Shown: positions 9,000-17,141, numbered from the stretch's first letter. The stretch is DNA of 64,000 nt from Chitinophaga sp. XS-30 (GCF_008086345.1 NZ_CP043006.1:4276032-4340031); one strand, 5' to 3'. Made by a program: numbers and translations. The notes: generated from the sequence alone by a model not told the origin.

Positions 9000-9473
9000 T
9001 CATGCTTCGGGGTCTTTCCCTTTCGACCCCACCACATAATTTCCCGCCTCCGGATTGAACGATTTCATCAACCGGTTCCAGGAATTGATCTGGGCCACCG
9101 CTACAGAGAGCAGCGCGATCTCCTGTTTGGTAAAATGCAGAAGCAATTCATCATGCAGCCCCTCCCCGTCATCTCCTTCCGGCATCCTGGTCAGCCTTTC
9201 CGCAAAAGCCAGTACGGCCCGTTCCACCGGTGAATAGTATGGCGCTTCCCGCCAGGCCGGAAGAGAGATCAGCCGCAACGGGTCTTCCCCGGCATGTACC
9301 GCTTCCTTGAAATGCATATCCAGGCAATACACACAGCCGTTGATCTGGGACACGCGTACCCGCATCAGATCAAGCAACAGGTGATCAAGGCCAGACTTGT
9401 CAATATACGTCTGCACCGTTCTCATGGCCTGCATCAGGCCGTCCGGGTATTCCCGGTAATTGATCCTTTCCAT
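9000..9473 (-). CDS. carboxymuconolactone decarboxylase / AhpD-like protein (ECF41 partner)
   Basis: A cytoplasmic all-helical protein of 157 residues of the AhpD-like superfamily. The signature N-G-C-V-Y-C-L-D-M-H gives a redox C47-x-x-C50 pair and H54, typical of the peroxidase-type members. The C-terminal N-S-W-N-R segment is also conserved in this family. It lies downstream of an ECF41 sigma gene on the same strand, with a candidate ECF41 promoter 26 bases before its start. ECF41 sigma factors are known to be linked to a carboxymuconolactone decarboxylase, oxidoreductase or epimerase gene (COE), so this is very probably the regulated target. Its natural substrate is unknown. Confidence 0.92.
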   Translation of the reverse strand: MERINYREYPDGLMQAMRTVQTYIDKSGLDHLLLDLMRVRVSQINGCVYCLDMHFKEAVHAGEDPLRLISLPAWREAPYYSPVERAVLAFAERLTRMPEGDDGEGLHDELLLHFTKQEIALLSVAVAQINSWNRLMKSFNPEAGNYVVGSKGKDPEA

Positions 9474-9499
9474 GGTTTCGAAAATTATTTGCGTATAAA

Positions 9500-9526
9500 G
9501 ACAAACAAGCGGTGCGAAACGTGACA
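9500..9526 (-). promoter_or_regulatory. candidate ECF41-dependent promoter
   Basis: Reading the minus strand, TGTCACG (9526-9520), a 16-base spacer and TGTC (9503-9500) closely match the described ECF41 promoter TGTCACA-N16-CGTC as I recall it. The -10-like box ends 26 bases before the start codon of the carboxymuconolactone decarboxylase gene, leaving a short leader. The match differs by one base in each half. Confidence 0.7.
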
Positions 9527-9556
9527 GGTTCCGGGATTTTTTTTACAGAGATTTTC

Positions 9557-10408
9557 TCATATCCTGCAATCATCATAATGCTTTTGCAAAGTGCGCAGCT
9601 TATCCGGGTTACGGACGATATAGAGTTCCGAGATGCGGTCGCCCGCAAAGGTGAATATCTGGCAGCTGACCAGCTGATCTCCGATGAAAATGAAGAATGC
9701 AGGCTGATGATTGATCATGCTGATCGTTATAGCTGCATCGGCATAAAATTTCCTGAATATGCCCAGCTGCATGGCCATAACGGATTTCCTTCCGCATACC
9801 GGGTATTTGCTGGCGGTTACTTTTCCGCCGCCATCGGCCTTCAGCACCACATCTTCATACAACATCCGTTCAAGCCGGGTTACATCGCCCTGCCGGATCA
9901 CCTCCAGGTACTTTTGCATATCCGCGGCGCTTGCATCCTGCCTGTCTGCATTCCGTTCCAGCGCCAGCTGCTTTTTTGCGCGGCTCAGTATCTTGCGGGA
10001 ATGTTCTGCGGTGATATCAAGCACAGCGGCTATTTCCGCATGCTCATAGTCGAATGCCTCTTTTAAAATGAATACCGCGCGTTGCCGGGCATCCAGCTTT
10101 TCCAGCAGCACCATGAGGGAATAGGACAATACATCTTTACGGTCAAGCATTGTGTCCGCGCGCTCCGTGGCTACCGGCTCGGGCAACCATTCCCCATAAT
10201 AGGCGGCGCGCAATTTCTGCTGCCTGTGCTTGCGGTTAACGGACAGGTTGATGACCGTGCGGATGAGGTAAGCTTTTGGCTCACGTATATCTTCTTCATC
10301 CAGGCGCATGAATTGCAGGTATGCATCCTGTACAATATCTTTTGCTTCTTCGAGTGAACCGAGAATATTATAAGCGTAAGTGGTGAGCAAGGCTCTGAGT
10401 GGTTCCAT
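9557..10408 (-). CDS. ECF41-family sigma factor with SnoaL-like C-terminal domain
   Basis: A self-regulated ECF sigma factor of 283 residues. Regions 2 and 4 fill about residues 1-150 (E-E-A-K-D-I-V-Q-D-A-Y-L-Q-F; A-E-I-A-A-V-L-D-I-T-A-E-H-S-R-K-I). The three marks of group ECF41 are present: W-L-P-E-P in the linker (74-78), D-G-G-G-K (192-196) and N-P-D-K-L (267-271) in the SnoaL-like extension. In this family the extension replaces a separate anti-sigma factor and controls activity from within the protein. No anti-sigma gene is nearby. The ATG at 10408 gives a protein beginning directly in region 2, so a slightly longer N-terminus is possible. The inducing signal of ECF41 factors is not established. 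Confidence 0.94.
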   Translation of the reverse strand: MEPLRALLTTYAYNILGSLEEAKDIVQDAYLQFMRLDEEDIREPKAYLIRTVINLSVNRKHRQQKLRAAYYGEWLPEPVATERADTMLDRKDVLSYSLMVLLEKLDARQRAVFILKEAFDYEHAEIAAVLDITAEHSRKILSRAKKQLALERNADRQDASAADMQKYLEVIRQGDVTRLERMLYEDVVLKADGGGKVTASKYPVCGRKSVMAMQLGIFRKFYADAAITISMINHQPAFFIFIGDQLVSCQIFTFAGDRISELYIVRNPDKLRTLQKHYDDCRI

Positions 10409-10473
10409 CTTTCACACAGGTTTGATTTCCTGTTCGCATGTTAAAAATCGGGTAGAAGATACGATGCTAATTT

Positions 10474-11016
10474 TTATTCATCATATCCGGCTTTGATGAT
10501 CCTTACGGTAACATGCAGCTGCCCGATATGCCGCATCGTATGTTCCGCAGCATGCACCAGCAACCCGATAACGGTAGATGGCAACTGCTTCCGGCCAACT
10601 CCGCGAAAATCCGTCAGTATGCTTTCATCTGTTCCCGAAAGTTGCGCCAATGCTGCATCTACCTGAATACGAAAACGCATGACCAGATTTTCAACTGTAA
10701 GTGCAGGTTGAGATGCAACACCTTCCAGCCGTAATAACTCCAGTTGTACTGCAGACAAGGCTTCCCCGCGTGCATAGGTAAACACCCTGTCCACCACACC
10801 GGAAAGATGCTGCAAGTGAAAGGCAGGGGAAGCCACACCTGACGGCTGTTGCCAAAGCCATGCATCTGCGAATCCTCCCATCAACGCTTCCAACTCTTCT
10901 CTTGCCTGCAACAGTGCATGGGCCACGGGCTGAAGTAACGGCGGGATACCTGGTACCGGCCCTCTCTGCCAGACTTCCGGCAGTGATGCGCGTGATGCCA
11001 TTTCGTTTTTCATCAT
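10474..11016 (-). CDS. DinB family protein (four-helix bundle metalloenzyme)
   Basis: A cytoplasmic protein of 180 residues with the DinB/YfiT four-helix fold. The metal-binding histidines are visible in H-L-Q-H-L-S-G (H67, H70) and in H-A-A-E-H-T-M-R-H-I-G-Q-L near residue 155. DinB relatives include bacillithiol transferases, but most members have no known reaction. The reading frame extends to 11079, but M-M-K-N-E-M-A at 11016 is a more typical start. It lies 65 bases upstream of the ECF41 sigma gene on the same strand and could share a transcript with it. This is inferred from spacing only. Confidence 0.85.
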   Translation of the reverse strand: MMKNEMASRASLPEVWQRGPVPGIPPLLQPVAHALLQAREELEALMGGFADAWLWQQPSGVASPAFHLQHLSGVVDRVFTYARGEALSAVQLELLRLEGVASQPALTVENLVMRFRIQVDAALAQLSGTDESILTDFRGVGRKQLPSTVIGLLVHAAEHTMRHIGQLHVTVRIIKAGYDE

Positions 11017-11157
11017 AAGATAAAGATAAGCAATACCGATCTGCAAAATCACAGGCTGGCTTATACAACGCTTACGCACCCTGCTTATTAAGCTTACTTT
11101 AACATTTCCTCCAGGTTACATCTTCCCCGCAACCGGCATAAAGAGAAAACTTACCCT

Positions 11158-12018
11158 ATGCGCTCTCTTTTCTATTACCTGGCCGTACCGGCCATACTGC
11201 TCTCGGCATGCCAGTCCGGAGCAGTGAACGAAACCGCACAAACCACAACAGCCTACGCCGAAGCGGCAGATTCCATCGCATTCCCGAATGATATGGCCCT
11301 GCTGCATTCCCCATCCAGGAAGCGGGTAAGATCTGCCGATGTCCGTTGCCGGGTCAACAACGTATTACAGGCTACTTCCCTGCTGGAACATACCGTCAGC
11401 GGCATGAACGGCATGATCGTGGAAAGCAGCATCCGGAACGAATACGGCGCAACGCGGGATATGCCTTATACCCGGGATTCCCTCAAACGCGTCAGGCTTT
11501 ACACACCCACCGCCAGCCTTACACTGCGGATACCGGTGAGCGGCCTCGATTCCGTTGTGCATCTCCTTACGGGAACGGCCGCCTTCATTGAATACCGCAC
11601 ACTCCGGGAACAGGACAAGACGCTGGACTATCTCTCCAATGCCTTGCGGAACAACGAAACACCCGCAACGGTGAAACCGGACAAGAAAAATACGGCGCTT
11701 GACATTGCCACGTATGAGGATATACGAAAAGACAGGAAGATCGACCGGCAGATCGCCAACCTTGGCATACAGGACGACACGCACTACGCCACTTTCAGCG
11801 TGGAGCTGTTCCAGCCGGCTGCGGCGGATGTAGTAACAATCGTTCATCCGGGCCAGATCATCCGGCCGGCTTTCGGGAAGGAATTCAGTTCCGCACTCCT
11901 CAACGGTCTGGATGTCTGCCGGAGCATCCTCCTGTTCTTCGTGCGTTTATGGCCTTTCCTCCTGCTGCTCCTTGCCGGATGGATAGGGTACAAGAAGCTG
12001 AAAAACCTGCGGTTCTGA
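11158..12018 (+). CDS. DUF4349 domain lipoprotein
   Basis: A membrane-anchored envelope protein of 286 residues. The start M-R-S-L-F-Y-Y-L-A-V-P-A-I-L-L-S-A-C is a lipoprotein signal (cysteine 18). The middle matches DUF4349: V-R-S-A-D-V-R-C-R-V, the T-A-S-L-T-L-R-I-P-V-S-G-L-D-S-V strand and a charged helical segment (E-D-I-R-K-D-R-K-I-D-R-Q-I). A membrane helix closes the protein (L-W-P-F-L-L-L-L-L-A-G-W-I-G-Y-K-K-L). No biochemical role is established for DUF4349. It is divergent from DinB and is followed by the actin-like gene after 138 bases. Confidence 0.85.
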   Translation: MRSLFYYLAVPAILLSACQSGAVNETAQTTTAYAEAADSIAFPNDMALLHSPSRKRVRSADVRCRVNNVLQATSLLEHTVSGMNGMIVESSIRNEYGATRDMPYTRDSLKRVRLYTPTASLTLRIPVSGLDSVVHLLTGTAAFIEYRTLREQDKTLDYLSNALRNNETPATVKPDKKNTALDIATYEDIRKDRKIDRQIANLGIQDDTHYATFSVELFQPAAADVVTIVHPGQIIRPAFGKEFSSALLNGLDVCRSILLFFVRLWPFLLLLLAGWIGYKKLKNLRF

Positions 12019-12025
12019 TGCCATT

Positions 12026-12058
12026 CATCCGCCTATGCCTATTTTTGCGGGGCGGATG
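12026..12058 (+). promoter_or_regulatory. inverted repeat enclosing a -7-like box before the actin-like gene
   Basis: An 8-base perfect inverted repeat (CATCCGCC at 12026-12033, complement at 12051-12058) flanks TATTTTTG at 12040-12047, which matches the TAnnTTTG -7 consensus. It could be a terminator remnant of the DUF4349 gene, a regulated promoter of the cytoskeletal pair, or both. No T run follows and no clear -33 box is seen. Confidence 0.4.
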
Positions 12059-12156
12059 GGGTCTAACAGCTTCACCATAAAATAATGCGCCCGATTTCTC
12101 TTCTTTATCAATATTTTATATATTTATTGCCACTATCCAATTCAAACCGTGTATTT

Positions 12157-13209
12157 ATGAAGGTATCAACTATTGCATTCCCTAGCGTGTTCGAATCCGC
12201 ATTCGGCAACAATGAAAATTCCTCCAAAGACCTGTTGAACGGCTTAAAGATCAAAAAGGACGAAAAATGGTATCTGGTGGGCAACCTCGCCAAGAGAGGC
12301 GGGATCAACCCGGGCAGGATCACCAACGCATCCCCTTCGGAGGAGGATTATGAGATACTGTTCAAAGCTGCCCTGCTGAATACGCTGGATAAAGTGCAGC
12401 AGCCCATCTCCATTACCATGGGATTCCCGTTCTCTACCTACAATGTTTACAAAACAGCCGCAGAGCAGTTCCTGAATAAAAGGCACTTCCTGGTGGATTA
12501 TGATACGCAGACGTTCAATAACAACGGCGCTTTCAAAAAAGGCATGTTCGATATTGAAAAGTTTGAGGTGATCCCCGAGATCGTAGGCGGCATTATTGGC
12601 CTGAAAAAAACGACCAACAATCCTAATCTGGACAATTTCATTGCCGTGAGCTTCGGTTTCGGCACCGTGGAAGGCGGCATGGCTACCGGCGATGGTCTGG
12701 TGCACCGTACCTGTTTCAGCTCCCACGGCATCCGCTACGCGATCAATAACCTCACCCGGGAACTGAACCAGAAGTATTACCTGGAAATGAAGAATGAGCA
12801 CCAGGTAGATGATGCTTTCATGAAAGGCTCGATCTTCACCAACCGTAAACGGATAGACCTGCGGGAAATGCGCAAAACGGTGCTTACCCAATATTACCGG
12901 GAAGTGATCTCTCCGCTGATGCGCAGCTATTTTACAGATCTCGATTATGAGAACTGCGAAAAGATCTACCTGATGGGTGGCGGTGCGCACTACAAAGAAT
13001 TGACGGATGCCTTTATCGAGGAGTTCCGCGATTTCATTCCCGTGGAAGTAGCGCCGGAACCTGAAAAGCTGATCAGTATCGGTTATCTTTACAATTCACT
13101 GCGGATATCCGACAACAAGGCTGCCAGAAGCGTTGGGCTGGATCTCGGTAATTCCAGTTCCATCATTTCCATTTTCGAAAACGATACCCATACTACTACA
13201 ATCCAATAA
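12157..13209 (+). CDS. ParM-like actin-fold protein with displaced phosphate-1 motif (apparent circular permutation)
   Basis: A 350-residue protein of the actin/ParM-like ATPase class. Visible parts are F-P-S-V-F-E near the start and K-W-Y-L-V-G-N-L-A (37-45), both typical of ParM/Ta0583-like proteins just after their first hairpin. A phosphate-2-like glycine loop V-S-F-G-F-G-T-V-E-G-G (164-174) follows, then the adenosine-loop motif M-G-G-G-A (273-277). The phosphate-1 hairpin, which opens normal actins, is absent from the N-terminus. It appears at the very end instead: V-G-L-D-L-G-N-S-S-S-I-I-S-I-F (326-340). Joined end to start, the sequence restores canonical order. The usual Asp of phosphate 2 is Ser here. 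The ATG at 12157 is chosen; the upstream frame extension (from 12085) holds no phosphate-1 motif. A bactofilin gene starts one base after the stop. Confidence 0.8.
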   Translation: MKVSTIAFPSVFESAFGNNENSSKDLLNGLKIKKDEKWYLVGNLAKRGGINPGRITNASPSEEDYEILFKAALLNTLDKVQQPISITMGFPFSTYNVYKTAAEQFLNKRHFLVDYDTQTFNNNGAFKKGMFDIEKFEVIPEIVGGIIGLKKTTNNPNLDNFIAVSFGFGTVEGGMATGDGLVHRTCFSSHGIRYAINNLTRELNQKYYLEMKNEHQVDDAFMKGSIFTNRKRIDLREMRKTVLTQYYREVISPLMRSYFTDLDYENCEKIYLMGGGAHYKELTDAFIEEFRDFIPVEVAPEPEKLISIGYLYNSLRISDNKAARSVGLDLGNSSSIISIFENDTHTTTIQ

Positions 13210-13210
13210 C

Positions 13211-13654
13211 GTGTCGATCTTCAATTTTTTAAAGGGACAGGGCCCGGCAAAAAGCTTCGTTTTGCCCAGGGAAGTGACGGTGAGCGGCGGTCTTGAAGCG
13301 GCCATTCCCGGGCGTATTGAAGGCCGGGTGAATGGCGATGTGCGCTCCACGGGCCAGATCGTCATCGGGGAAGAGGCCGTTGTACGGGGGCATGTATATG
13401 CCCCGGATGTGATCATATGGGGCAAGGTGCAGGGCGATGTGCAGGTGACCAACAAAGCTGTGATCTGCGACAAGGCGCATGTAAAAGGTGATGTAACTGC
13501 CATGACGATGGAAATCAGGGAAGGCGCCGTGATCGAGGGCGCCATCCGCAAAGATGTACTGCATCCCCCGGCGGAAATCCCCGGGGAACCTAAACCCGAT
13601 CCCGAGGAAACCCGTGAACCGGAATCAGACGGGCAGGTGAACACCTGGTTCTGA
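13211..13654 (+). CDS. bactofilin (polymer-forming cytoskeletal protein)
   Basis: A 147-residue bactofilin that should form nucleotide-free filaments of stacked beta-helix subunits, often at the membrane. The core (about residues 25-120) shows the six-residue periodic pattern: G-R-I-E-G-R-V-N-G-D-V, G-Q-I-V-I-G-E-E-A-V-V-R-G-H-V, G-K-V-Q-G-D-V, A-H-V-K-G-D-V. The tail is disordered and acidic (P-K-P-D-P-E-E-T-R-E-P-E-S-D). The start is taken as the GTG at 13211, one base after the actin-like stop codon, giving V-S-I-F-N-F-L-K; the frame is open further upstream inside the previous gene. The tight spacing indicates translational coupling with the actin-like gene. Confidence 0.92.
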   Translation: MSIFNFLKGQGPAKSFVLPREVTVSGGLEAAIPGRIEGRVNGDVRSTGQIVIGEEAVVRGHVYAPDVIIWGKVQGDVQVTNKAVICDKAHVKGDVTAMTMEIREGAVIEGAIRKDVLHPPAEIPGEPKPDPEETREPESDGQVNTWF

Positions 13655-13663
13655 CGTATTCCC

Positions 13664-13680
13664 GGGTCTTTGCAAGACCC
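13664..13680. terminator. hairpin between convergent bactofilin and GH36 genes
   Basis: GGGTCTT, a three-base loop, and AAGACCC form a perfect 7-base hairpin nine bases after the bactofilin stop. No T run is adjacent on either side, so it is only a candidate terminator for the two converging transcripts. Confidence 0.45.
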
Positions 13681-13744
13681 AAGGTCAGGGTTTTACAAAC
13701 GGCTTGCCGGAAGCCTGCATACAGCCATACAGCCTGCCGCAACA

Positions 13745-15823
13745 CTATTTCCTTTCCACACTTTCAATCCCCAGCACCTTTGCTTCGAACTGCCGCGGTA
13801 TCCGCACCGTAATACCTTTTTCCAGCAAGTCCTGCCCGTTGTATTCCCCGAAAACAGAACCGGTTTCCGGATCAAACAATCTGTAGCGGTGCAACGCATT
13901 CACCAAAGGCATCGCAAACGTCCGGCTGGTATCCAGCGATCCGTTGCGGTAAAAGAACAGCACGCCGCCGTCTTTTTCCCGGTTGAACTTGTAACAACCG
14001 TCCCAGTTGCCGGTACCGGCCCGCGGGAACACATCAGAAGTCTGCGAAAAACGGGTGAACTGGTATCGCGCATCCATCATTTTAAACCAGGCATTCCATT
14101 TGGCATACCAGCTTTTCAGCTCAGGCGTCAGCTTTCTCGCGTCACCTACAATGATCGGTTTACCGGATGCCAGTGAAAGGAAGGTATAACGGGAAAAATC
14201 CGTGTCGATCAACTGATTGCCGATCAGGTTGGTGGCCGCGGGTATGACCTTTGCCCGGTCGTAGCACATCTGGCGGATCTTGATCGGCCCCAATGGCGGA
14301 TCTTCGTTGTAATTCGTCAGCCAGTCGTAATCCGCGTGCTGTATCAGGGCAAAATCATTGATGTAGTACTCTCCCCAGACCTCGTAGGTACAGTCTATCA
14401 GCAGATCCGGGAACTCGGCATGCAGAGAATCAAATATCCGCATGGCGTTCTCATAGGCAGCGTAGTAGGAGCTTTCCCGGTCAGGGGCGCCTTTCTTCGC
14501 GCCATAATCCCCTTTGCGCGCATAATCCAGCACATAGGCGGAATTGATAATGGCAAAGTCCAGCTTCAGATATGCCAGCCGGTTCTCCCTTACCAGCGCT
14601 TTCATTCGTTGCAGGATATGGTCTGCATACCCTGTCGATAAAGACATGGTGCAATGTTCATTGGAATTCACGTGCAGGTAAGTGGGTTTCCCCGCTTTGT
14701 CGAGCACCGCCCATTCCGGATGCTCCTTGAACACCCTGCTTTCCCTGCTCACGGTAGCCAGGCTCAGCCAGAGGCCGGGCTTCATGCCTTTTTCGATGAT
14801 ATGGTCGCATACCGGTTTCAACCCGTCGGGAAATTTTACGGGATGCGCTTCCCAATCCCCATGGCGGGCCTGCCAGCCGTCATCGATAATGAACAGGTCG
14901 GTCCCTGATCCGGACAAACCATCCGCCAGCTTTCGCACCAGTGTATCGCTGATCTTTGTAAAGAAGGGCCGCCAGGTGTTGTAAAAAGAAAAAGGTATTT
15001 CATCCCGTTTGAACAGCTTGACTCCCAGCCGGGTGCGGACGAAATCGGCAAAATGCCCCTCGAACGCATCTTCCCATTTATCCGATTTAACCATGCAGAT
15101 GAAGGCTTTCGGGCTGGTAAAACGTTCTCCCGGCGCCAGCCATTTTTTAAAGGGATAGGGATGACCGATCTCGTTCATCCCGATGGAAACCCGGAGGTTA
15201 TGCCGGAAGACCTCCGTTTTTTTCAGCACGCTGGGCGCCTCATTCCCCAGAATGAAGCCTTCACGGTCGTAAGTATGGTACACCATTACCGCAGCATCGT
15301 GGTGGTTCCCGTCATAAGGCCGCCAGGTGAGGTGGGTGCCGTATTCGGAAATGATGTCCGTCATCTGCTGGCTGATGGGCTCCAGGTTCAGCCGTTCCAC
15401 TTCCAGGTCCGTGATGGCCACCGGTTTTTGCGTGTTATTGGTGATGATGAGCTGTTTGCGGATAACCGGCAGTTCGTCATACAACTCGTACACCAGTTCC
15501 ACGGATACCTGTTCGCCCTTCATCAGGACGCGCAGCTCCTGAGCGCTGTCCGGTCTCCGGTGCAGGGATTTGCGGGTAACAATAAAGGTAGCATCTGTGC
15601 CGCTGACGCTTCTGCCGTCCACAGCAAAATAAAATTCTTCGGACCCCGACCGGTTATAGTTGCGGCCGGACAGCTTATTCACAAAAACCGCCGTATGGAA
15701 CCCGTTACGGTCGATAACGAATTGCCTTTGCAGGAAGCGGTTGCCGATCATCGTGGAATCCTGCGCCGTAGCGCTTGCCATAATAACCTGAACAATACAT
15801 AACAGCAGTACCGGTTTTTTCAT
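13745..15823 (-). CDS. GH36-like alpha-galactosidase (melibiase-type glycosidase)
   Basis: A secreted or periplasmic glycosidase of 692 residues. A signal peptide (cleavage near A-S-A-T-A-Q, residue 21) precedes an N-terminal beta-sandwich (about 25-270). The catalytic (beta/alpha)8 barrel shows F-I-I-D-D-G-W-Q, P-G-L-W-L-S-L-A, F-K-E-H-P-E-W and the nucleophile motif Y-L-K-L-D-F-A (D422). A C-terminal beta domain follows. Family members remove alpha-linked galactose or related sugars with retention of configuration. The motifs differ from classic GH36 (K-L-D-F instead of K-W-D-M), so the substrate may not be plain alpha-galactosides. It stands alone, convergent to bactofilin and divergent from the histidine kinase. 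Confidence 0.85.
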   Translation of the reverse strand: MKKPVLLLCIVQVIMASATAQDSTMIGNRFLQRQFVIDRNGFHTAVFVNKLSGRNYNRSGSEEFYFAVDGRSVSGTDATFIVTRKSLHRRPDSAQELRVLMKGEQVSVELVYELYDELPVIRKQLIITNNTQKPVAITDLEVERLNLEPISQQMTDIISEYGTHLTWRPYDGNHHDAAVMVYHTYDREGFILGNEAPSVLKKTEVFRHNLRVSIGMNEIGHPYPFKKWLAPGERFTSPKAFICMVKSDKWEDAFEGHFADFVRTRLGVKLFKRDEIPFSFYNTWRPFFTKISDTLVRKLADGLSGSGTDLFIIDDGWQARHGDWEAHPVKFPDGLKPVCDHIIEKGMKPGLWLSLATVSRESRVFKEHPEWAVLDKAGKPTYLHVNSNEHCTMSLSTGYADHILQRMKALVRENRLAYLKLDFAIINSAYVLDYARKGDYGAKKGAPDRESSYYAAYENAMRIFDSLHAEFPDLLIDCTYEVWGEYYINDFALIQHADYDWLTNYNEDPPLGPIKIRQMCYDRAKVIPAATNLIGNQLIDTDFSRYTFLSLASGKPIIVGDARKLTPELKSWYAKWNAWFKMMDARYQFTRFSQTSDVFPRAGTGNWDGCYKFNREKDGGVLFFYRNGSLDTSRTFAMPLVNALHRYRLFDPETGSVFGEYNGQDLLEKGITVRIPRQFEAKVLGIESVERK

Positions 15824-16118
15824 TATTCCTGATTATATTAAGCGGGGCTGGCCGGACAGGCCGGTGGAGACTCGCGGATCAATACTTTTCCTCCACACCT
15901 GCCCGGGACAGCCCCCCGTTCCGATAATATTGTCATCCTGCTGCCTGCTGGCAGAAAGAGAAAACCTGCGCATCGGAAAACCCGTTCCGATAATATTGTC
16001 GCCCTGCTGCCCCGCATCCCCTACGCGGGGAAAAACGAAACCGCCGCAACTTGTCAAGCCAGCGCTTCCTTTCGTGTAATTCCCCTGTCGCCGGAATACC
16101 TTACATTTAACTTACGGT
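15824..16118. other. intergenic region with direct repeats and small hairpins
   Basis: This 295-base divergent gap between the GH36 and histidine-kinase genes holds a 31-base direct repeat (listed separately), a CTGCC/GGCAG hairpin at 15941-15954 and a CCCCGC/GCGGGG hairpin at 16010-16030. No convincing coding frame or exact TAnnTTTG box was found; TACATTTA just before 16119 is a one-base mismatch. Confidence 0.5.
15915..16011. repeat. two-copy 31-base direct repeat
   Basis: Copies at 15915-15945 and 15981-16011 share 29 of 31 bases; the first 20 bases are identical. The period is 66 bases. The second copy is followed by a GC-rich hairpin. Two copies only, unequal flanks, so it is not a CRISPR; it may be paired regulator sites or a small intergenic duplication. 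Confidence 0.75.
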
Positions 16119-17141
16119 ATGAACATCCTTAAAAAGATCATCGACTGGCGGCTGCACCATGTGCTGTTCTGGATCGCATTCTTTGTGGTATGGATGGCCC
16201 TGCGGATAGATGATTATCCTGACCTGCAGCCCACCGTCCTCGCCGGCCTGCTGAAAGTACTTTCCCTGGCTGCCGCCGTATATTTTACCAATTACATCCT
16301 CATCCCCCGTTTCCTCTACACCCGCCGTTACGCCGCATTCGCCCTGAGTTTCACAGTGCTTGTCCTGTTAACGGGTTTTATCGTTATCCGGCTGCTGCAC
16401 CTCATTCTGCTCCCCTATGCCTCCAGCATCACCCACTGGCCCAATGCCACTTTCCGGGCGCAGGTGTATGATGTGTATATTCCGCTGTTCTTCATGGTGG
16501 GCGCTGCTGCCGGAATAAAATTCTATATCGATCAATTGCGGACCTTACACCGCCTGCAAAGCGCACTGAGGGCCGGTGCAGAGCAGGAACTGCAGTTCCT
16601 CCGCTCCCAGATCAACCCCCATTCGCTTTTCAATTCCCTGAACACCATCTACTTCCTGATTGATAAAGAGAACCGCCCGGCCCGCGAAACACTGATGAAA
16701 TTCTCCGAGTTGCTCCGCTATCAGCTGTACGACTGCAATACGGAACAGATCGATATTGAAAAGGAAATACAATACCTGGAAAACTATGTAGCCATACAAA
16801 GGCTCCGCCACGATGAGCAATATACCATACAATTCAGCACCGGTGCGGAAGTGAAGGGCTTTCCCATAGCGCCGTTGCTGCTCATCCCTTTTGTGGAGAA
16901 TGCATTCAAGCACCTCTCCACCCACCATCACAGCGCCGTTCGTATCAGGATGGAGAAACAGGGACAGCAGTTCCGCTTCTCCGTGTTCAATACCACGGAA
17001 GAGAAAGCAGCGCCTTCTCCCGGTGGTATAGGACTGGCCAATGTAAAACGGAGGCTGGAGCTGCTGTATCCGGACAAACATGATCTTCAGATCGCGATCA
17101 ATGATAGCACCTGTAATGTTCAACTAACCATCAATATATGA
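16119..17141 (+). CDS. LytS-type sensor histidine kinase
   Basis: An inner-membrane sensor kinase of 340 residues of the His_kinase/YehU class. Four membrane helices occupy about residues 12-140. The phospho-acceptor motif is Q-I-N-P-H-S-L-F-N-S-L-N with H168. The HATPase-like domain shows P-F-V-E-N-A-F-K-H (N box) and G-G-I-G-L-A-N-V-K-R-R-L (G box). There is no extra sensory domain, so the signal is probably read by the membrane part. The gene overlaps its LytTR response regulator by four bases (ATGA), showing translational coupling. Confidence 0.95.
   Translation: MNILKKIIDWRLHHVLFWIAFFVVWMALRIDDYPDLQPTVLAGLLKVLSLAAAVYFTNYILIPRFLYTRRYAAFALSFTVLVLLTGFIVIRLLHLILLPYASSITHWPNATFRAQVYDVYIPLFFMVGAAAGIKFYIDQLRTLHRLQSALRAGAEQELQFLRSQINPHSLFNSLNTIYFLIDKENRPARETLMKFSELLRYQLYDCNTEQIDIEKEIQYLENYVAIQRLRHDEQYTIQFSTGAEVKGFPIAPLLLIPFVENAFKHLSTHHHSAVRIRMEKQGQQFRFSVFNTTEEKAAPSPGGIGLANVKRRLELLYPDKHDLQIAINDSTCNVQLTINI

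Noticed and set aside
15915..16011. CRISPR-like repeat
   Set aside because: Only two copies, no regular spacers, no cas genes.
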